The notes under the pieces: generated by a model | What the model was told of the DNA's origin: nothing | Database searches by the model: none | Seen by the model: only the letters and a program-made list of their open reading frames with translations | Position numbers and translations under genes: made by a program | In this document: piece after piece, positions 1 through 4,937 of the stretch | How the letters are laid out: the number at the start of each line of letters is the position of its first letter | How positions within the stretch are numbered: position 1 is the stretch's first letter | DNA from: Deinococcales bacterium | GTDB lineage: Bacteria > Deinococcota > Deinococci > Deinococcales > Deinococcaceae | Assembly (NCBI GenBank): GCA_014378225.1 | Contig: JACMOA010000308.1 | Span: forward strand, 1-9,218 | Length of the DNA stretch: 9,218 nt | Direction: 5' to 3'

Positions 1-113
1 ACCTGGTCATGACTGACCGCACCCTCGAGCAGTTGCGATAACCGGGTGGCACTGGTTTGGCCAAACGAGGCCAAAAGATAATCGCTGTACAGTTCCAGCA
101 TTGCACGGTTCAT
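1..113 (-). CDS. IS4/IS701-type transposase, N-terminal fragment (runs off left edge)
   Basis: Read on the minus strand from ATG at 113-111, the frame stays open to the window edge and gives 37 residues starting MNRAMLELYSDYLLASFGQT and later LSQLLEGAVSHDQ. The pattern 'MLELYSDYLL.SFGQT.AT.LS.LL.G..SHD' is, from memory, the conserved N-terminus of DDE transposases of the IS4/IS701 group, which cut and paste an insertion sequence. A second ATG (101-99) could be the true start. The catalytic DDE residues lie outside the window, so intactness cannot be judged. It is divergent from pyrE, with the IS end expected somewhere in 114-180. The fragment itself carries a CTCGAG (24-29), so it shares the sequence habit of the host. 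The assignment rests on a short N-terminal match only. Confidence 0.6.
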   Translation of the reverse strand, partial: MNRAMLELYSDYLLASFGQTSATRLSQLLEGAVSHDQ

Positions 114-233
114 ACCCTAGTCTACCCCCTCTCCCTAAATCGCCTCATCTGCTATCGCGTAAGGTCAGTGATAACCCGTCCCTATCCACTCCCCATAACC
201 CATTCCCTATAACCCTGTAAACTCCTTTTCAAT
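114..233. other. Divergent intergenic region, probable IS end and pyrE upstream region
   Basis: This stretch lies between the transposase start and pyrE. It should contain the terminal inverted repeat of the insertion sequence, but the partner end is outside the window so the boundary cannot be fixed. The right part is pyrimidine-rich with three copies of ATAACCC (171-177, 195-201, 209-215). No Shine-Dalgarno sequence precedes pyrE. A TANNNT-type -10 candidate, TAAACT (218-223), ends 10 nt before the pyrE ATG and would give an almost leaderless mRNA. No matching -35 is seen. Confidence 0.35.
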
Positions 234-800
234 ATGAACATCCTCGAGCTATACCGTCAGGCCGGAGCCTATCACGAGGGCCACTTTCTGCTCTCGAGCG
301 GGCGACATTCACCCAAGTTTTTGCAGTCCACTACGGTGTTGCAGCACCCACAGCACGCTGACCTTATCGGGGGGGGATTGGCGAACTTGTTGCGTGACTT
401 AAAACCTAGTTTTGTGATAGGTCCGGCGATGGGCGGCGTGGTTTTAGCTTATGTAACTGCGCGGGGCCTGGGTTGCCGCGCCCTGTTTGCCGAAAAAGGA
501 ACGGACGGGGCAGGCCATAAAATTATGACTGTTCGCGAAGCGTTCAGCATCGCACCGGGAGAGCGTTTTGTAGCAGTGGAAGATGTGCTGACTACCGGGG
601 GTAGCGTGCTCAAGGCTGTTAGAGCTGCTCGAGAGCTGGGAGCAGAGTGCGTGGGTATTGGCTGCATTATTGACCGCCGCAAAGAAAATACCCCGCTCGA
701 GGGCATTCTTTTACGTTCGCTCGAGCGCCTGTATTTTGAAACCTACGCTCCAAACGAGGTTCCCGAGAGTTTAGCGGCTTTGCCCCTACAAGAAATTTGA
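234..800 (+). CDS. pyrE: Orotate phosphoribosyltransferase
   Basis: PyrE transfers ribose-5-phosphate from PRPP to orotate to make orotidine 5'-monophosphate, the fifth step of de novo pyrimidine synthesis, in the cytoplasm. The 188-residue protein has the usual length for the short bacterial (Thermus-type) form. The PRPP-binding loop FVAVEDVLTTGGS is at about residues 112-124, with the acidic pair E-D followed by TTGGS. Other family signatures are the N-terminal GAYHEGHFLLSSGRHSPKF segment (11-29), the GPAMGG turn (63-68) and FAEKG (85-89). The ATG at 234 gives the expected N-terminus, and no ribosome binding site precedes it. It may be transcribed alone, with 65 bases to the next gene. CTCGAG occurs here in all three codon frames (ILEL, ARE, SSG). 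The identification is firm. Confidence 0.95.
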   Translation: MNILELYRQAGAYHEGHFLLSSGRHSPKFLQSTTVLQHPQHADLIGGGLANLLRDLKPSFVIGPAMGGVVLAYVTARGLGCRALFAEKGTDGAGHKIMTVREAFSIAPGERFVAVEDVLTTGGSVLKAVRAARELGAECVGIGCIIDRRKENTPLEGILLRSLERLYFETYAPNEVPESLAALPLQEI

Positions 801-851
801 AGCGTTTTCACGCAAATCACTTGAAACACAATTTTTAAAACCCAGACCCGC

Positions 852-866
852 TAGGCTCGAGCACGA
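852..866 (+). promoter_or_regulatory. Candidate -10 element for a leaderless start
   Basis: TAGGCT (852-857) fits TANNNT and ends 8 nt before the ATG at 866, the spacing described for leaderless genes in Deinococcus. No Shine-Dalgarno sequence lies upstream of this ATG. No -35 was found at normal spacing, so the call is weak; read-through from pyrE is the alternative. Confidence 0.25.
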
Positions 867-2005
867 TGAAGACCCGGCTCGAGCTTTTTAAATTTTTCGT
901 TTTCCTGCTTGTCTTGGGCTGGGCGCTGTCCCTCTCCCCTGCACTGGCCCAGACTACTCCCGCCGCCCCCACAGAACTAGTTCAAACCGTTCCCCAGGAA
1001 ACTCCCGCCGCACGCAAGGCTGCTGATGGGGTGCTCGAGGGCTGGGTTTTGGGCGAGTTCAACGTCAATCCGGTTACGGTGCGAACCTCCGAACAGCTCG
1101 AGGAAATGATTATTCAGATGTTGCGCTACACCCCGGTTTCTCCAGGCGCAAAAACTAATCTCGAGCTGGCCCGTCTGGTCAGTCGCGACACTAGCACCCG
1201 ACGCGAAACCTACCGTTATCCAGTGGCCTCGAGCGGGCAGGATTTTGGTGTGGATGTCACCGTGTCTCCCTCGGCGGGGGGTGGCTGGGAAGCCTACGCG
1301 GTGCGCCTCGCCTCGAGCGGCCCCGCCCTGCCTCCTGAGTTGATGAGTCCGCTGGCCCCCATCCTGTTTGGATTGGCAACCCTGCTGCTGATTTATGGGG
1401 TTACGCGCCCCACCTTATGGCGTACATGGGTGCAGCGGGGCCTGGGCATTGCCAAAGAACAGCGCCGCGTTTTTCTGTGGGTCAATGTGGGTCTGTACGG
1501 AATTTTTGTGCTGGGCGCACTTCTGGCCTACTCCACCCCCACCTTGGCCAAAGAGGTTTCAGATTGGGTGGGTAGCAGCTTAGCTGGAACCGGAATAGTG
1601 CAGTACCTCGAGCGCGGCATGCCAGAAGCTGCTTCTGCCATCACGTACTGGAATTTTACTCAGGGCGCGTTTGGCACCACCTTTATACCTGGGTTGTTGT
1701 TTGGAATTCCGGCGCTGTTCATCAATCTGGGGCGCTTTCTGGTGCTGGGATTTGCACTTTCTCCGGCCTTGATACCTGGACTGGTTTACTTGCTGCACCT
1801 GCCCACCGTGATTGTGGAGCTGCAAGCCTACATTTTTATTACCTCCTCGGGTCTGGCCCTGCTGTGGCGGGGTCGTAAGTTGGGCTGGAGACTGGCGTTC
1901 CGCGAGTACATTTATTGCCTGCCCGTAGCCCTGACCCTGCTGGTTTTTGCTGCCTGGTACGAGGCCCTCGAGATTCTGGTGCTGATTCCTGCTCTGACTC
2001 GCTAG
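866..2005 (+). CDS. Exported N-domain plus multi-pass membrane protein, SpoIIM-like C-terminal half
   Basis: A 379-residue membrane protein. Residues 1-29 form a signal peptide or first membrane segment (cleavage plausible after ALA at 28). Residues 30-158 are a hydrophilic, Pro/Thr-rich then mixed region, likely outside the membrane. Hydrophobic segments follow at roughly 163-180, 203-222, 270-286, 288-310, 313-333 and 350-375. The C-terminal part resembles the SpoIIM (DUF95) family in layout: an Asn followed by a long small-residue helix (263-285), FGIPALFINLG, then a short loop and LHLPTVIVELQAYIFITSSG (310-329), where the family has a 'PHG..E..A..IA...G' motif. In spore formers SpoIIM is part of an engulfment complex; homologues are widespread in non-spore formers with no known role. 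Function here is unknown. There is no obvious ribosome binding site or nearby terminator. Confidence 0.6.
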   Translation: MKTRLELFKFFVFLLVLGWALSLSPALAQTTPAAPTELVQTVPQETPAARKAADGVLEGWVLGEFNVNPVTVRTSEQLEEMIIQMLRYTPVSPGAKTNLELARLVSRDTSTRRETYRYPVASSGQDFGVDVTVSPSAGGGWEAYAVRLASSGPALPPELMSPLAPILFGLATLLLIYGVTRPTLWRTWVQRGLGIAKEQRRVFLWVNVGLYGIFVLGALLAYSTPTLAKEVSDWVGSSLAGTGIVQYLERGMPEAASAITYWNFTQGAFGTTFIPGLLFGIPALFINLGRFLVLGFALSPALIPGLVYLLHLPTVIVELQAYIFITSSGLALLWRGRKLGWRLAFREYIYCLPVALTLLVFAAWYEALEILVLIPALTR

Positions 2006-2308
2006 ATGTTTTTGCATGGGACACTGAGTGCTCGAGCGTTTTCTTAATCTAAATCTCAGTCTGATTCAAGCGTTGGGCGTATGCCCGATTGCAGGGTTAT
2101 CCATGCTACACGCCTTCGGGTCTGCTACGTTCCTGACGGGAGATGAAATTTACTCCTTCGTAGATGAGTAGAAATGGATGTTTGAGCCTGGGAACGGAGA
2201 GAGTATGAAACTCACATTGCTCAACTCGAGTGTCAGGTGAGTTTTGAACCAAACGTGTCCGACCCATTTACCCACCGTTTCCAGATACTCGCGTTGAAGA
2301 CTGTGGGC
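2006..2308. other. Intergenic region of about 300 bases with hairpins
   Basis: No credible gene is seen. The stretch holds a small hairpin GGGC-GTAT-GCCC (2075-2086), a TACTC/GAGTA pair around 2151-2170, and a better hairpin at 2208-2244 listed separately. The META-domain gene has no clear Shine-Dalgarno sequence, and I cannot place a confident promoter for it here. Confidence 0.4.
2208..2245 (+). other. Stem-loop AAACTCAC / GTGAGTTT upstream of the META-domain gene
   Basis: AAACTCAC (2208-2215) pairs perfectly with GTGAGTTT (2237-2244) across a 21-nt loop that contains the palindrome ACTCGAGT (2224-2231). The right arm ends in a short T run (TTTT, 2242-2245). It could be a weak terminator for an upstream transcript or a leader hairpin of the next gene. 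A possible GTG start for the next gene (2237) lies inside the right arm, which is one reason I prefer the later ATG. Confidence 0.35.
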
Positions 2309-2830
2309 ATGAAAAAGAACTTACGCGCTTTAACCTTCGTCCTGACCGCCGCCCTTCTCAGCGCTAGCCTGTTCACCCCAGTATTGGCGCAAACCGCTAC
2401 ACCTCCCCCGCCCACCACTCCAACTGACCCTGCCGTAACCACTGTCCCAGACGCTGCGCCCGTGGATTTGAGTGCGCTCGAGGGAACGGTTTGGAGCCTT
2501 TACTACCTCACTTCCGAAGGAAAGACTCAAACTGTTCCAGCCGCAGCTCGTCCCACGCTTGGATTTGTGAGTGGTAAGCTCAACGCCAATACTGGATGTA
2601 ATAACGCCAGTGGCAACCTGACTGTGCAAGGTAGTGAAGTGGAAGTGGGTGCGCTGATTAGCACCAAGAAAGCCTGTACCGACCCCGCCGCTCAGCAGCT
2701 CGAGACCGATTTGCTGGCTGCACTCGAGGGGATGCACACCCCCACCGTGCGCGATTACACCGGAGGACTGGCTACCCTGACCTTGCGTAAAGAAGATGGC
2801 ACCTTTCTGGTGCTGGTGAAGAATAAGTAA
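2309..2830 (+). CDS. Secreted META-domain (HslJ-like) protein
   Basis: 173 residues from the ATG at 2309. A typical signal peptide, MKKNLRALTF through VLA (1-27), is followed by a Thr/Pro-rich linker (28-52) and one META domain (about 57-172). Family signatures are LEGTVWSL at the domain start (57-64), the central NTGCNNASGNL (94-104) and the later STKKAC (118-123), matching the 'GCN...G.Y...TT.MAC' pattern of HslJ. Cysteines 97 and 123 are the conserved pair and could form a disulfide outside the cytoplasm. META-domain proteins are linked to heat and novobiocin resistance in E. coli, but the biochemical role is unknown. The frame is open back to a GTG at 2237; I chose 2309 because the signal peptide then begins properly. 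A strong terminator follows, so the gene ends its transcript. Confidence 0.85.
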   Translation: MKKNLRALTFVLTAALLSASLFTPVLAQTATPPPPTTPTDPAVTTVPDAAPVDLSALEGTVWSLYYLTSEGKTQTVPAAARPTLGFVSGKLNANTGCNNASGNLTVQGSEVEVGALISTKKACTDPAAQQLETDLLAALEGMHTPTVRDYTGGLATLTLRKEDGTFLVLVKNK

Positions 2831-2883
2831 TTTCCCCTCGAGCGGTGCATTTTCCCCACATTTAAATTGAAGGGCAAGTTTGC

Positions 2884-2915
2884 AAAAGGCGACGCTTAGT
2901 GCGTCGCCTTTTTTT
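2884..2915 (+). terminator. Rho-independent terminator after the META-domain gene
   Basis: A 12-base perfect stem (AAAAGGCGACGC at 2884-2895 with GCGTCGCCTTTT at 2901-2912), a 5-nt loop TTAGT, and a T run to 2915. This is a textbook intrinsic terminator, 54 bases beyond the stop codon. It also shows that queG cannot reasonably start at the in-frame TTG at 2880. Confidence 0.93.
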
Positions 2916-2993
2916 ATTGGTTTTAGAAAAAACATACCAACGAGTTTGGCTCGAGCCACATTTGAGTTCGCGCTGAGGTTGCATCCTGTAAGC

Positions 2994-4292
2994 GTGTCCA
3001 CGTTCCTTCCCAGTCAACTCGAGCAAATTGCCCTCGAGAGTGGTTTCGACGGGGCAGGCTGGGCCACCGCTGAAATTCCCCAAAAAGCAGTAGATGACTA
3101 TGAACTTTGGCTCCAGCAGGGTCGACACGCCGGAATGGACTATTTGCCCCGTCAGCTCGAGCGTAAATCCAACCTCAGCCCATTCACCCACGTTTTGGTT
3201 CTGGGTATTTCGCACGCTTTCGCCGCACCAGAAAAACCTTCTGGTGGCACTCGAGTGGGCCGGGTAGCCAAATACGCCTGGACCCCGGACTACCACGGTC
3301 AACTTTCTCCCCGGCTCGAGCGCATCGTAGCGGCAGCTCAAAAGCTGGGTTTAAAAGCCAAAGCCTATGTGGACCACGGCCCGGTGCTCGAGCGAATGCT
3401 GGCCGCACGGGCCTTCCTGGGCTGGCGGGCCAAAAGCGGCATGTTGGTATCGCAGAAGCTGGGGGCGTTTTTGACCCTGGCGGTGGTTTTGGTTGAGGGC
3501 TTGGATGAGGAAGGATTCTCGGGGGAGCAGGGGAGTGGGGGAGCAGGGGTGCGGGGGAGCAGGAGTGCGGGGGAGAGTACCCTGGCTTTGGATTTTAGCT
3601 CGAGCGAAACCTCTCCTGTCCGGCTTTTATCCTTTTCCCCCCCCCCCCCCCCCCCCCTTTCCCCCCCTTTGTCAACCGTCCCCGCCCCCTCTACCCCCTC
3701 CAAAAAAAACGCCCACCCTGACCGCTGCGGAACCTGCACCCGTTGCGTCTCGAGTTGTCCTACAAACGCCATTCAAAATGACCGTACCCTGGACGCTCGA
3801 GTGTGTATTTCTTACCTCACCATTGAGCACCGGGGTCCGGTGGCGCTCGAGCTACGTCCACACATCGGGAACTGGCTTTTTGGCTGTGATGTGTGTCTCG
3901 AGGTGTGTCCCTGGAGCGTCAAGGCCGGAGATATTGCCCAGAACTGGCAGCCGGACCCAGAGTTGGTATACCCAGATTTGGAGCCGTTTTTTACCCTCTC
4001 GAGCCGACAATTTGAGCGCCTCTACGCAGGAACGGCGTTCTCGAGGGCGAGGCGCAAGGGGATGGCCCGCAATGCTTGTACGGTTCTGGGTAACTCGAGG
4101 GATGAACAACATTTGGGTTTACTCGAGCGGGCCGCACAAGACGAAGCCTGGGAAGTGCGCGAAGCGGCGGCGTGGGCGTTCTCGAGGGTGGGGGGAAAGC
4201 GAGCTTTAAATCTGCTTGAGCGGATGCTTTCTGATGCGAATGAGCGCGTGCAGGGGAGGGTGACTTGGGCGCTCGAGCTGGAAAACGGGTAG
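2994..4292 (+). CDS. queG: Epoxyqueuosine reductase with low-complexity central insert
   Basis: QueG reduces epoxyqueuosine to queuosine in tRNA (last step of the modification) using cobalamin and two [4Fe-4S] clusters. From the GTG at 2994 the protein is 432 residues, longer than the usual 350-390. The N-terminal cobalamin-binding half shows MDYL (48-51), YAWTPDYH (94-101) and VDHGPVLER (126-134), where D127 matches the catalytic Asp. The ferredoxin-like part has C245-x2-C248-x2-C251-x3-C255-P, then C271, and GCDVCLEVCPW with C298, C301 and C305. HEAT-like repeats follow (about 360-432), as in other QueG proteins. Residues about 176-240 are a Gly/Ser- then Pro-rich insert encoded by a 16-bp tandem repeat and a C21 run; from memory, relatives have only about 20 residues here. 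Start choice is uncertain: 2880 lies before the terminator and TTG 2979 is an alternative. Confidence 0.92.
   Translation: MSTFLPSQLEQIALESGFDGAGWATAEIPQKAVDDYELWLQQGRHAGMDYLPRQLERKSNLSPFTHVLVLGISHAFAAPEKPSGGTRVGRVAKYAWTPDYHGQLSPRLERIVAAAQKLGLKAKAYVDHGPVLERMLAARAFLGWRAKSGMLVSQKLGAFLTLAVVLVEGLDEEGFSGEQGSGGAGVRGSRSAGESTLALDFSSSETSPVRLLSFSPPPPPPLSPPLSTVPAPSTPSKKNAHPDRCGTCTRCVSSCPTNAIQNDRTLDARVCISYLTIEHRGPVALELRPHIGNWLFGCDVCLEVCPWSVKAGDIAQNWQPDPELVYPDLEPFFTLSSRQFERLYAGTAFSRARRKGMARNACTVLGNSRDEQHLGLLERAAQDEAWEVREAAAWAFSRVGGKRALNLLERMLSDANERVQGRVTWALELENG
3521..3577 (+). repeat. 16-bp G-rich tandem repeat inside queG (about 3.5 copies)
   Basis: Units at 3521-3536, 3537-3552 and 3553-3568, plus a partial at 3569-3577, each starting GGGGGAGCAGG or GGGGGAG. 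The unit is 16 bases, so gain or loss of one copy changes the reading frame. The G runs (GGGGG and GGGG with 3-4 nt spacers) also fit a G-quadruplex pattern on the plus strand. It encodes the Gly/Ser-rich part of the QueG insert. Confidence 0.9.
3637..3667 (+). repeat. Homopolymer tract C21-TTT-C7 inside queG
   Basis: Twenty-one consecutive C (3637-3657), TTT, then seven more C (3661-3667). As given, the frame stays open and the run encodes six prolines (residues 216-221). A run of this length is prone to slippage in replication, transcription and sequencing. Any length change not divisible by 3 would separate the cobalamin domain from the iron-sulfur domain. Confidence 0.95.
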
Positions 4293-4307
4293 CCACGAGG
4301 GCTACCC
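4287..4307 (+). terminator. Hairpin over the queG stop codon
   Basis: GGGTAGCC (4287-4294) pairs with GGCTACCC (4300-4307) over a 5-nt loop. The queG stop codon TAG (4290-4292) is inside the left arm. No T run follows (CTACAC), so intrinsic termination is doubtful; it may be a 3'-end stabiliser or a Rho-type site. Confidence 0.4.
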
Positions 4308-4341
4308 CTACACAATGCTGAAACGAACTAATCCTAACCCT

Positions 4342-4404
4342 GAGACCAAAGCTTGTGTGATGGCTCTCGAGCTTGGTTTCTATGCAAAGAACAAAGAGCC
4401 AAGC
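4342..4404 (+). other. Three-segment alternative-pairing region upstream of glnK
   Basis: Segment B, GCTTGGTTTC (4371-4380), can pair with segment A, GAGACCAAAGC (4342-4352, 10 pairs with one bulge and one G-U). It can instead pair with segment C around 4396-4404, which ends CCAAGC (about 9 pairs with two G-U). The two hairpins exclude each other. The region lies between queG and the glnK promoter. A 56-codon open frame (4315-4485) covers it but has no ribosome binding site and I do not call it a gene. Confidence 0.35.
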
Positions 4405-4481
4405 ATGTCATATCTAGACCTCGAGCAGCCAGGAAATTTAGCAGTTTGTGCTCACTTTCCCCTACAAAATTCAAATTTAGG

Positions 4482-4510
4482 TTGACTTTCTCTTGACATG
4501 CCCATAATAT
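4482..4510 (+). promoter_or_regulatory. Sigma-A type promoter of glnK-amtB
   Basis: TTGACT (4482-4487), a 17-nt spacer, then TAATAT (4505-4510). The predicted transcript start is near 4517, leaving a leader of about 50 nt. A second TTGACA (4493-4498) sits 11 bases after the first TTGAC, inside the spacer, making a direct repeat that could bind a regulator. A partial inverted repeat, GACAT...ATGTGTC (4495-4515), covers the -10. Confidence 0.75.
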
Positions 4511-4568
4511 GTGTCCCAAGTACGGGAATGGGGTGGATTCAAACATATTCCGCACTCGGGGGTGAGGC

Positions 4569-4937
4569 ATGAAGTTGATTACGGCAGTGATACGGCCAGA
4601 GAAGTTGCCGAATGTCAAGGAAGCGCTGTTCAAAATTGGCGTCACGGGCATTACGCTTTCCCGCGTGAGTGGGCACGGGGGAGAGCGCGAAGTGCTAGAG
4701 CACTACCGGGGTACACAGGTGAGGCTGGAGTTTCACGAAAAAGTGAAGCTCGAGATTGCGGTTTCAGAAGCGTTCTTGGAGCGTACCGTGAAGGCCATCT
4801 CGAGCGCGGCCCGCAGTGGTGAAGTGGGAGACGGCAAGATTTTTGTGCAGTCGCTCGAGCAGGTTATTCGGATTCGTACCGGTGAAAACGACGCCGACGC
4901 GCTCACCCCGGTGGGCACCCCAAAGGAGGGATATTGA
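4569..4937 (+). CDS. glnK: PII nitrogen regulatory protein (GlnK/GlnB family)
   Basis: A 122-residue PII trimer subunit, normal length is 110-120. It senses ATP/ADP and 2-oxoglutarate and, beside amtB, is expected to plug the ammonium channel when nitrogen is plentiful. Signatures: MKLITAVIRPEKL at the N-terminus, the T-loop (about 37-55) with YRGT (46-49), KVKLEI (58-63), and the nucleotide-binding GDGKIFV followed by IRIRTGE near the C-terminus. Two T-loop positions differ from E. coli GlnB: residue 51, the uridylylated Tyr there, is Val, and residue 39, normally Gln, is Glu. Uridylylation at Tyr51 is therefore impossible; this looks typical of Thermus-type PII. A purine-rich GGGGGTGAGG lies just before the ATG. 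The stop overlaps the amtB start by one base. Confidence 0.93.
   Translation: MKLITAVIRPEKLPNVKEALFKIGVTGITLSRVSGHGGEREVLEHYRGTQVRLEFHEKVKLEIAVSEAFLERTVKAISSAARSGEVGDGKIFVQSLEQVIRIRTGENDADALTPVGTPKEGY
4922..4930 (+). promoter_or_regulatory. Ribosome binding site that fixes the amtB start
   Basis: AAAGGAGGG (4922-4930) lies 6 nt before the ATG at 4937. This favours that ATG over the TTG at 4934 in the same frame and lies inside the end of glnK. Confidence 0.85.

Noticed and set aside
866..2005. Evidence of sporulation from the SpoIIM-like gene
   Set aside because: No other sporulation gene is in the window, and SpoIIM-like proteins are common in bacteria that do not form spores.
2237..2308. 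Upstream GTG start for the META-domain protein
   Set aside because: It would place 24 non-signal residues before a perfect signal peptide and start inside a hairpin arm.
2880..2993. In-frame upstream extension of queG from TTG 2880
   Set aside because: It begins before the strong terminator at 2884-2915 and adds about 38 residues that QueG proteins lack; GTG 2994 gives the family-like N-terminus.
3637..3657. Poly-C run as an assembly or sequencing artefact
   Set aside because: The possibility stands, but the frame is open across it and both QueG halves are intact, so it is kept as real with the caveat that the exact length may be wrong.
3493..4209. Second plus-strand frame through the queG repeats and Fe-S region
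   Set aside because: It loses all Cys and family motifs after the repeats; open mainly because of the C-rich composition. It only shows that a frame slip would not stop at once.
4315..4485. 56-codon open frame between queG and glnK
   Set aside because: There is no ribosome binding site, no recognisable protein features, and it ends inside the glnK promoter; better explained as non-coding.
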